14,454 bases of DNA from Hyphomicrobiales bacterium (GTDB lineage Bacteria > Pseudomonadota > Alphaproteobacteria > Micropepsales > Micropepsaceae). Below are positions 1 through 7,167 of this stretch, piece after piece. The stretch lies in the NCBI GenBank assembly GCA_017849395.1, contig JAFIHO010000038.1, positions 1 to 14,454 on the forward strand, given 5' to 3'. How positions within the stretch are numbered: the stretch's first letter is position 1; each line of letters opens with the position of its first letter. Both the position numbers and the translations under genes were made by a program. The notes beneath the pieces were generated by a model. It was not told the DNA's origin and made no database searches. It saw nothing but the letters and a program-made list of their open reading frames with translations.

Positions 1-1828
1 AGTCTGACGGCAGAAAGTCGGCATAGCGTTTCCAGCGCCCTAAGGAGCCCGTGTAGATCGGCTGGCGAACCTGCCATGCGCTGGCGGTGGTTACCGCGCG
101 TTCGGTCGTGTGGAAATTCAGGCAGGCTTCATCCCAGGGTAGCTCCAGGAAATCGATGATGCGTCGCGCCTGGCCTTCCAGGTCTTGCACCACATCCTCA
201 TAGCGCACATCCAGGATCGGGAGGGGCAACAGTTGCCGCCACCGTTCCATGGCGCGCGCCAGTGTCAGCGCGCGGCGGCGGATGGCGGCGAAGGACGTGA
301 ACTCGCCATGGGGCCCTGCGAAGGACTGCATCATGCAGGACAAACCCATGTCGCGGAAATCGCGGCGGCAATAGATAATCTTTGCGGCGGGAAAATAGGT
401 GGCGATAGTTCCCAGATGGAATGCATTGTCGAGCTGCTTGTCGATGACCAGCGCCTTGCCGCCCGAAAGGGCGTCCGCCCTCTGTGCGTAGCGCACCGCT
501 GTCATATCGGCTTCCGCCAGCGCCACGGGGTCGGTGGCCGCGCTATAAAGGACTCTGGCCAGCAGCGGGATGTCCGGCGCTTCCCCAAGGGATTGGATCG
601 ATGGATGGCTGCTGGCGATCTGGTCGACCAGGGTCGAACCGGAGCGTGGCATGCCGACAATGAACGCCAGGCGCGTGGAGAAACCAGACACTGGCCGGTG
701 TTGCGGGGCGCGTGCCAGCACGGCATCGACTTCCGTCTCGAAGTTGCCTGAATCGCAGTGCTTGCCGTCGGCCGCGAGCAGACCCTGTTGCAACTGTCCC
801 GCGTGTTCGAAGTGTTTCAGCGCGTCGCCATAGCGCGCCAGCTCGTCCATCGCGCGCCCCAGGGCGTAATGCGCGTCGATCTTCTGGTGAATGCTGGACC
901 GCGGATCCAGCATGATAGCGTGCAGTTTTTCCATTCCGGCATCGCCGGATGGATTGCGATTGGTTTCCGCCAGGCCGCGATGCGCTTCGGCAAAGCTGGG
1001 GTCCAACGACAGCGCCTGCTCGAAACAGGCAATGGCCTCGTCGAAGCGTCCCAGCACCCGCAGTGTCATGCCCAATTCGCTCAGCAGGGACGGGGTACTA
1101 CCGCCCAGGCGTAGCGCATCCCGGTACGCTGTTTCCGCAGCGGCGTGATCGTTCTGGTTGGCAAGAAGCGTTCCCAGCACATTATGTGTGGCGGCCTCTT
1201 CCGGCGCCAGCAGCAGCGCCCGGTTGACATACGTCGACGCTTCCGAAAAACGCTTCATCTGTATCAGCAGCCCCGCGATCTCCCGCAATATGACGGTATT
1301 GTCGCCCGCATGTTCCAGCGCGCGCAGCAGCGGCCTTTCGGCGTCCGTTAGCCGTCCTTGCGCGACCAGGGCGCAGCCCAGCGCATAGTGGGCGCGAAAG
1401 GATGCGGGTTCGGCGGCAATCGCCCGGCGTGCGCGGGTCTCGGCTTCAATGGGTTCGCCGCTGCCGGGCAGGGCCAGTGCCAGGTTGACATTGGCGGCGG
1501 CGTTTCCCGGTTCGATGGCGACGGCGGCACGCCAGGCGGTCACGGCAGCACCGAGATCGCCCAGGGCATTGGCCACATTGCCCATCAGAACCTGGGCGGG
1601 CGCAAAGGCCTTGTCTGCCGCGCAGGCCCGCCGCGCGAACTGTTCGGCCCTTTGGACATCGCCTCGCGCGAATTCGATCTCGCCCAGGAAGTAAAGTGCC
1701 GGAGCATTGCGTGGCGCGCGTTCGACCACACGGCGATACAGCTCTTCCGCTTCATCAACTTTTCCAACCGTATGCAAAGCTATCGCCCGTTGCAGGTCAC
1801 GCGCAGCTTTCTGATCTGTTGATGGCAT
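1..1828 (-). CDS. TPR-sulfotransferase, 3' end cut by the window edge
   Basis: This large reading frame starts at ATG 1828 (MPSTDQKAARDL) and is still open at base 1 after 609 codons. Residues about 10-340 are tandem tetratricopeptide repeats of roughly 34 residues (for example ALGDLGAAVTAWRAAVAIEP and LGRFDEAIACFEQALSLDPS). Residues about 385 to the edge form a sulfotransferase domain. The 5'-phosphosulfate-binding loop FIVGMPRSGSTLVDQI lies at residues 389-404, and a 3'-phosphate-type segment with RYED lies at 542-545. The last residues seen (GSLGRWKRYADFLPSD) resemble the usual family C-terminus, so probably only a few tens of residues are missing. Family knowledge: these enzymes move sulfate from PAPS to a hydroxyl or amine, with the TPRs thought to bind the acceptor. 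The acceptor here is unknown. There is no signal peptide, so it is probably cytoplasmic. An AAAGG element about 8 bases upstream supports the start. The gene is divergent from the PEP-CTERM gene. Confidence 0.93.
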   Translation of the reverse strand, partial: MPSTDQKAARDLQRAIALHTVGKVDEAEELYRRVVERAPRNAPALYFLGEIEFARGDVQRAEQFARRACAADKAFAPAQVLMGNVANALGDLGAAVTAWRAAVAIEPGNAAANVNLALALPGSGEPIEAETRARRAIAAEPASFRAHYALGCALVAQGRLTDAERPLLRALEHAGDNTVILREIAGLLIQMKRFSEASTYVNRALLLAPEEAATHNVLGTLLANQNDHAAAETAYRDALRLGGSTPSLLSELGMTLRVLGRFDEAIACFEQALSLDPSFAEAHRGLAETNRNPSGDAGMEKLHAIMLDPRSSIHQKIDAHYALGRAMDELARYGDALKHFEHAGQLQQGLLAADGKHCDSGNFETEVDAVLARAPQHRPVSGFSTRLAFIVGMPRSGSTLVDQIASSHPSIQSLGEAPDIPLLARVLYSAATDPVALAEADMTAVRYAQRADALSGGKALVIDKQLDNAFHLGTIATYFPAAKIIYCRRDFRDMGLSCMMQSFAGPHGEFTSFAAIRRRALTLARAMERWRQLLPLPILDVRYEDVVQDLEGQARRIIDFLELPWDEACLNFHTTERAVTTASAWQVRQPIYTGSLGRWKRYADFLPSD

Positions 1829-1860
1829 AAACTTGCCTTTGGGAGGGTCCGCAGTTGCGA

Positions 1861-1892
1861 GCTCTTATAATGTAAAATTTGTTGACACACCG
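1861..1892 (-). promoter_or_regulatory. AT-rich tract, possible promoter of the TPR-sulfotransferase gene
   Basis: An AT-rich island in an otherwise GC-rich setting lies 33 bases before the sulfotransferase start. On the minus strand it contains TACATTATAAG, which resembles a -10 element. No good -35 hexamer is seen at the usual spacing (GGCAAC is the nearest), so the call is weak. A TTGACA at 1882-1887 on the plus strand lacks a matching -10 element. Confidence 0.25.
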
Positions 1893-1940
1893 TTGCCGCC
1901 TTAACCATCGGCAGGGCCGAACTCTCTGAAAAATGGCGCT

Positions 1941-1956
1941 AGGCACGGGTGATGCA
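1941..1956 (+). promoter_or_regulatory. Sigma-54 (-24/-12) promoter candidate for the PEP-CTERM gene
   Basis: AGGCACGGGTGATGCA matches the RpoN consensus TGGCACG-N4-TTGCA at all but two positions. The invariant GG and GC are exactly ten bases apart (GG 1942-1943, GC 1954-1955). The predicted transcription start near 1967 leaves a leader of about 23 bases, which contains the AGGGAG ribosome binding site at 1978-1983 and leads to ATG 1990. Sigma-54 control of PEP-CTERM genes through the PrsK/PrsR two-component pair is known in other proteobacteria. No upstream activator site was identified by eye. Confidence 0.6.
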
Positions 1957-1989
1957 AGAGAGCAGGTACTGATATTTAGGGAGTAGCTT

Positions 1990-2762
1990 ATGAAGAAATC
2001 TGGCTTGTTGCTTGCGGCCTCGTTGATGCTGGGGTCGACCCTGGCTGCCAACGCCAGTCCGTTTACCATCACGTCCCCCAACGGTGCGCTGCCTGGCGGC
2101 GTGACCCAGGTGGGCGGTCTTGTTCTTGACCTGAAGGGCACCAACGGCAATCGCGTCGTGGCCCAGGTCGCGGCGAGTTCTCTGTTTTCGGCTTCGCCAG
2201 CTCGGGTACGCCCGCGGCCTTCCGGGGCAACCCCATGACCATCGGCACCCAGACCGGCTATACCGCCGCGCTCGCGGGCCTGGGCGGTGGCCTGACCGCC
2301 GCCAGCCTGCGTGTCACCCTGTTTGACGGCGACTCCGGTCCCGGCGATTTCGATGACGGCCACCAGAATGAGCTGTTCGTCAACGGCTTCTCCTTCGGCT
2401 TCTTCGACGACGTCATCTCTCAGGAGACCGACGGCACCGGTCTGACGGTCTTCTCAAACGGCACGGGCTTCGGCGACAACATCCTGTCCACCGGCTTCTT
2501 CTCGATCGCCAACATCACCGACCTGGCCGGACTGTTCGCCAGCCTGACGGGTACCGACACCGCCACCTTCACCCTGTTCGATACCGACCCCTACGATAAT
2601 TTCTACGACTTCACCCGGGGCGTTGACGGCGGCCTGATCAATGTGGGCACGGGCCCGGTGGTTGTTCCGCCGAGCAATGGCGTTCCCGAGCCGATGACCC
2701 TCTCGCTGTTCGGCGCGGGTCTGGCGGGTGCGGTCGCCGTGCGCCGTCGCCGCAAGGCCTGA
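1990..2762 (+). pseudogene. PEP-CTERM sorting-domain surface protein, interrupted by a one-base frameshift
   Basis: The first part (1990-2238) begins with a clear signal peptide (MKKSGLLLAASLMLGSTLAANA, probable cut after ANA) and continues with a secreted-protein sequence until TGA 2236-2238. The second part, in the -1 frame, carries on without a gap in content and ends in a textbook PEP-CTERM tail. That tail has VPEPMTLSLFGAGLAGAVAV (PEP motif, hydrophobic helix), then RRRRKA, with stop TGA at 2760-2762. The downstream frame has a stop at 2127-2129, so the shift must lie between 2130 and 2238. The TTTT run at 2185-2188 is the best site: adding one base there gives SSLF, one residue, GFASSG and a 257-residue protein. 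Family knowledge: PEP-CTERM proteins are sorted by exosortase and linked to exopolysaccharide or biofilm matrix. No exosortase gene is in the window. This could be a sequencing error, a real mutation or slippage. AGGGAG lies 6 bases before the start. Confidence 0.85.
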
Positions 2763-2782
2763 TCGTCGCCATACCGAATGCG

Positions 2783-2811
2783 AAAACGGCGCCCTTGCGG
2801 GCGCCGTTTTT
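2783..2811. terminator. Bidirectional intrinsic terminator
   Basis: A perfect 12-base-pair stem, AAAACGGCGCCC (2783-2794) pairing with GGGCGCCGTTTT (2799-2810), closes a four-base TTGC loop and is followed by a further T. It lies 20 bases after the PEP-CTERM stop and 12 bases beyond the stop of the convergent cupin gene. The A run on one side and the T run on the other let it stop transcription from both directions. Confidence 0.92.
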
Positions 2812-2822
2812 GTTTGCGCGCT

Positions 2823-3779
2823 CTACTGGCCGCGCTTGCTGTAATAATCTTCCTGATAGTAATGCACCTGGCCTTCCTTGTGGCGAGGCGTGATGGCCAG
2901 GCGCGTGGCCATGCCGCCCTCATGCGATGTGGCGCGGTGCCAGCGCTCGTTCGGCGCCTGGATGATGTCGCCGACCTCGCCGGTCACCAGTTGCTCGCCG
3001 GACACCAGCACATCGATCTTGCCTTCGATGATGCACCACAGCTCGACCATATTCTCATGCAGATGGCCCCAGTCGGTGGGCGGCGGCGTGGGAACGCCCA
3101 TGCCGCGGATCATGTTGGCCGAGGTGTGGCCGTCATAGAGGAAGGGACGGCCCTTGGCATTGGCCGCGACCATGTCCTTGTTGAAGTCCAGATAGGGCGT
3201 GTTCAGCGCGTCATAACCGCCGACATCGTTGATCGCCGTCTTGACGTATTTCCAGCCCGGCACAGTGTCCGGCGGCGTTTCGGTGATGGGATAGGACGGC
3301 ATCTGGCCCGCGGGCGTGACGCGGAAGAACACCACCGGCTCCTTGCCGGTATTCTCGATGCTGTAGGTCAGGCGGGGCGCGACATTGACCAGAAAGCCCT
3401 TGGTCGCGGTGAAGGGCGCCTGTGTTTCGATGTTCACCCGCATCTGGCCGCTATAGACAAACCAGAAGGCGCGGTCGTCGGCATAGAACTGGCTCTTGGT
3501 CTTTTCGCCCGGCGCCATCGACACATATTGCCCGTCGAAATCGCGGGTCAGTGTTACAGGCTGCACCCAGCTCTGCTGGCCCTTGTGCGCGGCCAGGATT
3601 TCGGAGATGCGCCAGATCAAACGGTTGGGCGCGACATAGGGCGATTCCGGCACTTTCTGCGCCGCCCATACCTGGCGCGGCCTGGGCGTGGTGCCCGGCG
3701 GGTTGACCTGCGCGGAAGCGGGCTCGGCAAGAGCGAACGCCAGCCCCAGCAGGGCTGCTGCAAATCGGACGGCACGCAT
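2823..3779 (-). CDS. Exported two-cupin protein
   Basis: This 318-residue protein starts at ATG 3779. An AAAGGGA element lies just upstream and a signal peptide follows directly (MRAVRFAAALLGLAFALAEP, then ASA-Q). A longer frame starting at 3902 would bury the signal sequence, so it was rejected. Two cupin barrels are visible. The N-terminal one (about 90-165) lacks the metal histidines. The C-terminal one fits the cupin motifs well: His239-x-His241-x4-Glu246-x6-Gly253, then Gly270-x5-Pro276 and His281, a complete His/His/Glu/His metal site. Family knowledge: such bicupins include dioxygenases, isomerases and sugar- or acid-binding proteins, so the substrate cannot be named. It is probably periplasmic. 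It is divergent from the SMP-30-like gene, which is also exported, suggesting a shared pathway. The HATSHEGG and HYYQEDYYSKRGQ tail segments are not diagnostic. Confidence 0.88.
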   Translation of the reverse strand: MRAVRFAAALLGLAFALAEPASAQVNPPGTTPRPRQVWAAQKVPESPYVAPNRLIWRISEILAAHKGQQSWVQPVTLTRDFDGQYVSMAPGEKTKSQFYADDRAFWFVYSGQMRVNIETQAPFTATKGFLVNVAPRLTYSIENTGKEPVVFFRVTPAGQMPSYPITETPPDTVPGWKYVKTAINDVGGYDALNTPYLDFNKDMVAANAKGRPFLYDGHTSANMIRGMGVPTPPPTDWGHLHENMVELWCIIEGKIDVLVSGEQLVTGEVGDIIQAPNERWHRATSHEGGMATRLAITPRHKEGQVHYYQEDYYSKRGQ

Positions 3780-3870
3780 GATTTTCCCTTTCAATGTTTG
3801 TGTGCGGTCCCGGCCGTGATCGCGGTGTGACGCATTTGCGAAACCCGGTCGCCGTTTTTTTCCGCCCCGC

Positions 3871-3982
3871 GCGAGATTGCAGGGGACGTCATCATGCGTC
3901 AACGCAGGGGCGGCTAAGGCCCGCCACCTTTTTGCCGTATTTGCGCCTCTGGCCGCGTCGGCGTTGTTTCGCGCAATCTCGC
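3871..3982. repeat. Widely spaced 10-bp inverted repeat in a divergent promoter region
   Basis: GCGAGATTGC at 3871-3880 and its exact reverse complement GCAATCTCGC at 3973-3982 flank 92 bases between the cupin and SMP-30-like genes. The arms do not extend further. The arrangement could be two half-sites or two operators for a regulator shared by both genes. It may also be chance, since a ten-base match over 260 bases is not overwhelming. Confidence 0.4.
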
Positions 3983-4008
3983 TTGCGGCACTCCTGCGGG
4001 CCTGTAAT

Positions 4009-4020
4009 CTCCCGCGGGAG
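4009..4020. promoter_or_regulatory. Perfect 12-bp palindrome upstream of the SMP-30-like gene
   Basis: CTCCCGCGGGAG is a perfect palindrome centred between 4014 and 4015. It sits 9 bases before the GGGGAG ribosome binding site and 19 bases before ATG 4040. Its position suits a repressor operator or a short hairpin in the leader. No regulator is encoded next to it, so this is a suggestion only. Confidence 0.35.
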
Positions 4021-4039
4021 CGAAACCTTGGGGAGAACC

Positions 4040-4927
4040 ATGAACCGTATTTCGAACGCGCTGCGGCTTGCCGCGTGCCTGACCGTGCTGGCCGGCTTTG
4101 CTGGCGCCGCCACTGCCGCTGAGATTCTCATCGTCGATGAAAAGTCCCAGCCCGAAAGCCTGGCCGCCGCGCCCGACGGCACGCTGATCGTCGGCAGCGC
4201 CTCCACGCCCTTCGTCTACAAGATCAAGCCCGGCACCACCACGCCGGTGAAATTCATCGACGCCAGCGCCGAAGGCCCCGGCACCTTCTTCTTCGGCCAG
4301 CTGGTCGATGGCAACACGGTGTGGAGCTGCATGCTGACCCCGGTGGCTGGCGTGACCCCCGTCCAGCGCCATACCGCCCTGATCGGCAGCGACCTGGCGA
4401 CCGGCGCGCGCAAGCTGCGCTGGAATCTGCCCGGCGAGAACAGCACCTGCAACGACATGGCGGTCGGCCCGGACAAGGCGCTCTACATTTCCGACACCGC
4501 CAACGCCAAGATTTACCGCCTGGCGCCCGGCGCACAGAGCGCCGAATTGTGGCTTGAGCACCGCTCCCTCACCGGCATTGACGGGCTCACCTTCCTGAAT
4601 GGCGTTCTGTATGTGAACAGCGTGTTCTTCAACAATCTCTATCGCATCCCGGTCGACGCCTCCGGCAAGCCCGGTGCGCCGGTGGAAATCTGGATGGACG
4701 CGCCGGTCAAGGGTCCGGACGGCATGCGCGCGGCGGGTAATGTGCTGCTTCATGCCGAAAATGCGTCGGGCAAAATCGCCTCGCTGACGATCAATGGCGA
4801 CACGGCCCATGTCACGGTGCTGAAGGAAGGTCTCAAGCAGCCCACCGGCGTTGAACCCGCGGGCAATGTGATCTGGATCGCCGAACGCGCGTCCGGCAAG
4901 GCCGTCTCGATCCCGATGCCGAAGTAG
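4040..4927 (+). CDS. Exported SMP-30/gluconolactonase-like beta-propeller protein
   Basis: This 295-residue protein starts at ATG 4040, preceded by GGGGAGA. A frame open upstream to 3794 lacks a signal peptide at its front and was rejected. Residues 1-27 are a signal peptide (basic NRISNALR, hydrophobic core, ATAA before Glu28). The rest has the short repeated strands of a six-bladed propeller. Segments match the metal-site positions of the SMP-30/gluconolactonase family: Glu39 (QPESLA), Asn138 (CNDMAV) and Asp227 (GPDGM), with NHL-like turns such as GPDKALYISDTANAKIYRL. Family knowledge: members are lactonases or related hydrolases needing a divalent metal. The substrate here is unknown. The divergent, exported cupin gene suggests joint action on a periplasmic sugar acid or lactone, but this is inference. 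It converges on the response regulator with a 22-base gap. Confidence 0.85.
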   Translation: MNRISNALRLAACLTVLAGFAGAATAAEILIVDEKSQPESLAAAPDGTLIVGSASTPFVYKIKPGTTTPVKFIDASAEGPGTFFFGQLVDGNTVWSCMLTPVAGVTPVQRHTALIGSDLATGARKLRWNLPGENSTCNDMAVGPDKALYISDTANAKIYRLAPGAQSAELWLEHRSLTGIDGLTFLNGVLYVNSVFFNNLYRIPVDASGKPGAPVEIWMDAPVKGPDGMRAAGNVLLHAENASGKIASLTINGDTAHVTVLKEGLKQPTGVEPAGNVIWIAERASGKAVSIPMPK

Positions 4928-4949
4928 TTTTCGCCGACATAGTCTGCCG

Positions 4950-5321
4950 TCATCGACGCAGATGCGCCTGGACCATGTCCAAAAGCGCATCTGCGTCGAA
5001 CGGTTTTTCCAGTATCCCGTCCGCGCCAACCTCGCGCGCAAGCTCCAGATAATCGCGATTGCCGACACGTCCGCCGCCCGACATAGCGATGACCGCGATT
5101 CCCGGATGACGCGCCTTGAGGGTCAGGATCGTCTCGATCCCCTCGCAGCCCGGCATGATGATGTCGGTCAGGATGATATCGGGCCCGAATTGCTCCGCCA
5201 GCATCAGGCCGCTGCCGCCATCGGCCGCGGCGCGCACGTCATAGCCTCCGGCTTCCAGCACCAGGGTCAGCGCATCGCGCACCGCCGCATCGTCATCGAT
5301 GATGAGGGTTCGCGCGCTCAT
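4950..5321 (-). CDS. Single-domain response regulator (CheY-like)
   Basis: This 123-residue receiver has no output domain. The start at ATG 5321 overlaps the stop of the upstream hybrid kinase gene as ATGA, which argues for translational coupling; an ATG three codons earlier is less likely. The phosphorylation site is complete: acidic cluster Asp9-Asp10-Asp11, phosphoacceptor Asp53 (ILTDIIMP), Ser81 (AMSGGG) and Lys106 followed by Pro (EKPF). Its likely partner is the receiver-PAS-kinase encoded just upstream in the same transcript. With no effector domain it either passes phosphate onward or acts by protein contact. The last codons encode DADALLDMVQAHLRR and contain a long inverted repeat, listed separately. 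Confidence 0.9.
   Translation of the reverse strand: MSARTLIIDDDAAVRDALTLVLEAGGYDVRAAADGGSGLMLAEQFGPDIILTDIIMPGCEGIETILTLKARHPGIAVIAMSGGGRVGNRDYLELAREVGADGILEKPFDADALLDMVQAHLRR
4954..5007 (+). terminator. 14-bp inverted repeat inside the regulator 3' end, likely terminator for the SMP-30-like gene
   Basis: CGACGCAGATGCGC (4954-4967) pairs perfectly with GCGCATCTGCGTCG (4985-4998). The 17-base loop holds a smaller TGGAC/GTCCA stem (4969-4973 and 4977-4981). On the plus strand the hairpin starts 26 bases after the SMP-30-like stop and is followed by AACGG and then TTTTT (5003-5007), like an intrinsic terminator with a short offset. The same bases encode the C-terminus of the minus-strand regulator. 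Confidence 0.6.
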
Positions 5322-6850
5322 GCCGCACACACCGGAAACACCACATCGAAACGCGTGCCTGCGCCCGGCGCGCTGGTGACGGATATCGTGCCGTCATGCT
5401 CGGTGAGGATGCCCTTCACGACCGCAAGGCCCAGCCCCGTGCCCTCGCTGGCGGCGCGTGTGGTGAAGAAAGGTTCGAAGATGCGCTGCTGCGTCTCCTC
5501 ATTCATGCCGCAACCCGTATCGGCCACCGACAGGCGCACACCATTCCTGTCCGGGGCGACACGAATGGCGATCCGGCCCGGCGTGTCGCCGATCGCCTGC
5601 GCCGCATTCAGCACGAAATTCAGCACCACCTGATAAAGCTGGCCCGGATTGCCCAGGATTTCCGGCACGGACTCGATGTCAGTCTCGATTCCCACATGCG
5701 GCGGCAGCCCCGCCCGCAGCATGGCCAGCGAATCCCGCACCAGATCGTCCAGCCGCAGCGCCTGGCGCTCCACGGTCTGCTTGCGGCTGAAGGCGAGAAT
5801 CTGGCGCACCAGCCACGAAGCGCGCTGCGCCGCCGACCGGATAAGATCCAGCGCGCGCCGGTCCTGCTCGCTGTGGGCCGCGCCCCGCATCAACAGCGGC
5901 GCCAGGGTCCGTATCGGCAGCAAGGTGTTGTTCAGGTCATGCGCGATGCCGCCCGCAAGCGTCCCCAAGGCGTCGATCTTCTGGGCGTGGCGCAGTTGCG
6001 CGGCGATATCTGCCTGCCGCGCCTCGGCGTCGCGCAGATCGGTGATATCGCGCACCACACCTAACACGCCCGTAGGCTTTCCATGCGCGTCGCGCAGGAT
6101 TTCGCAATGCCGCTCGGCGCGGCGCTCCTGCCCGTTTCCATGCCGGAAACGGTACTCCAGCGGCGCCGGTACCTTGCCTTCGCGGGCCGCTTCCAGGCTT
6201 TGCAGCAATGGCTCGCACGCCTCGGGCGGCACCGTGCACCGGACGAAACTTGCATAATCCGTGCAAGCCGCCCGGTCCTGGCCATGGATTTCCCAAAAGG
6301 CATCGCTGCAGGTGAAGAGACCTGTGCTGAAATCCAATTCAAAACTGCCCACCGCCGCCAGCCGTTGCGCGGCAGCCAGATGGGTTTCGCGGGCACGGAT
6401 TTCCACTTCCGAACGGCGCAATTCGTCATGGATGCGCTGGCGCTCGATGGCATAGCGGATGGCGCGCGGCAGCAACTGGCCCAGCGGATGCAGCTTCACC
6501 AGACAGTCCTGCGCTCCGGCTTTCAGCAGCGCGTCGAAACGGTCGGCATCCCCGATGCCCGTCAGCACGATCACGGGCAGGGCAGGCGCGATGGCTCGCA
6601 TGCGTTCGAACACCTCCAAACCCGCCGCATCAGGCAGGACCATGTCCATCACCGCCGTGTCGAAGGTGCGGGTTTTCAGGCTGGCCAAGGCGGGGGCCAG
6701 CCTTGGAAAGCTGGCGACCTCGAAGCGGCTGTCGGCGCAGGCCGTGAGCAATTCCTCGACCAGCATGCGGTCGGTGGCATCGTCCTCCAGCAGAAGCACC
6801 CGGATAAGTGGCCGCGTATCCCTGTCGACTCGTTGGGTGGCGGCACTCAT
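5318..6850 (-). CDS. Hybrid histidine kinase: receiver-PAS-HisKA-HATPase
   Basis: This 510-residue cytoplasmic kinase is read from ATG 6850 (MSAATQRVDRD). A frame open to 6904 adds 18 residues without a ribosome binding site. Domains in order are: receiver (about 16-135) with Glu22-Asp23-Asp24, phosphoacceptor Asp69 (AVMDMVLPD), Thr97 and Lys119; a linker helix; a PAS with PAC end (about 160-275, closing in GVVRDITDLRDAE); a HisKA H-box with His304 (GGIAHDLNNTLLPI); and a HATPase with N-box NFVLNAAQAI, G1 ADTGCGMNEE, F-box IFEPFFTTR and G2 GTGLGLAVVKGI. All catalytic boxes are intact. The receiver is at the front, so the kinase is probably controlled by phosphate from another kinase. The H-box is of the HDLNN class that often works with FixJ- or NtrC-type partners. 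No membrane segment is seen. ATGA coupling to the downstream single-domain regulator suggests that regulator is its cognate receiver. Confidence 0.93.
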   Translation of the reverse strand: MSAATQRVDRDTRPLIRVLLLEDDATDRMLVEELLTACADSRFEVASFPRLAPALASLKTRTFDTAVMDMVLPDAAGLEVFERMRAIAPALPVIVLTGIGDADRFDALLKAGAQDCLVKLHPLGQLLPRAIRYAIERQRIHDELRRSEVEIRARETHLAAAQRLAAVGSFELDFSTGLFTCSDAFWEIHGQDRAACTDYASFVRCTVPPEACEPLLQSLEAAREGKVPAPLEYRFRHGNGQERRAERHCEILRDAHGKPTGVLGVVRDITDLRDAEARQADIAAQLRHAQKIDALGTLAGGIAHDLNNTLLPIRTLAPLLMRGAAHSEQDRRALDLIRSAAQRASWLVRQILAFSRKQTVERQALRLDDLVRDSLAMLRAGLPPHVGIETDIESVPEILGNPGQLYQVVLNFVLNAAQAIGDTPGRIAIRVAPDRNGVRLSVADTGCGMNEETQQRIFEPFFTTRAASEGTGLGLAVVKGILTEHDGTISVTSAPGAGTRFDVVFPVCAA

Positions 6851-7167
6851 CGCACACAGTCCCAACGATGCGTCCTCGTATCGGTACAAGTCCGGATGCC
6901 GCAAGGCGCGGATGCTTCGATTTCGGTGCGCGGCGCTACATCTCTGTTAAGCCCTCGCGTCCAGCATCGCGCCTGCAATAGTGCCGGAAGGCTTGTGGTT
7001 CCGCGATGGCAATGCCGCAGACACGAAGGACGGTTGCTGCGTCCCGCAAACGCCGGGCCTTCCAGTTTCTGTCCGCCGCCGAAATTCCCGCTTACGAAGC
7101 CGCCGCCGTGGCGCGCGATGTCGGCGTGTTGCTGGCGCGGCGATATTCGACACAACAAGGGAGACGA
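6851..7167. other. Divergent intergenic region between two signalling operons
   Basis: These 317 bases separate the minus-strand hybrid kinase from the plus-strand Rcp1-like regulator and should hold promoters for both. No convincing -35/-10 pair, sigma-54 site or stem-loop with a T run was found. CGGAA (6985-6989) and TTCCG (6999-7003) form only a weak 5-bp inverted repeat. The plus-strand frame of the regulator is open back to an ATG at 7006 with coding-like composition, but that ATG has no ribosome binding site. Confidence 0.5.

Noticed and set aside
185..1822. Several plus-strand open frames
   Set aside because: All are antisense to the TPR-sulfotransferase, which carries a full P-loop and TPR pattern on the minus strand.
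3780..3902. 41-residue upstream extension of the cupin protein
   Set aside because: It would place charged residues in front of a clear signal peptide, and the ATG at 3779 has a good AAAGGGA site.
3914..5068. 384-codon open frame on the minus strand
   Set aside because: It is antisense to the SMP-30-like gene and overlaps the regulator in another frame. It has no recognisable motif.
6976..7002. GGAACC on the minus strand as an EcfG general-stress promoter
   Set aside because: No GTT-type -10 element occurs at the needed distance; the sequence there reads TATT.
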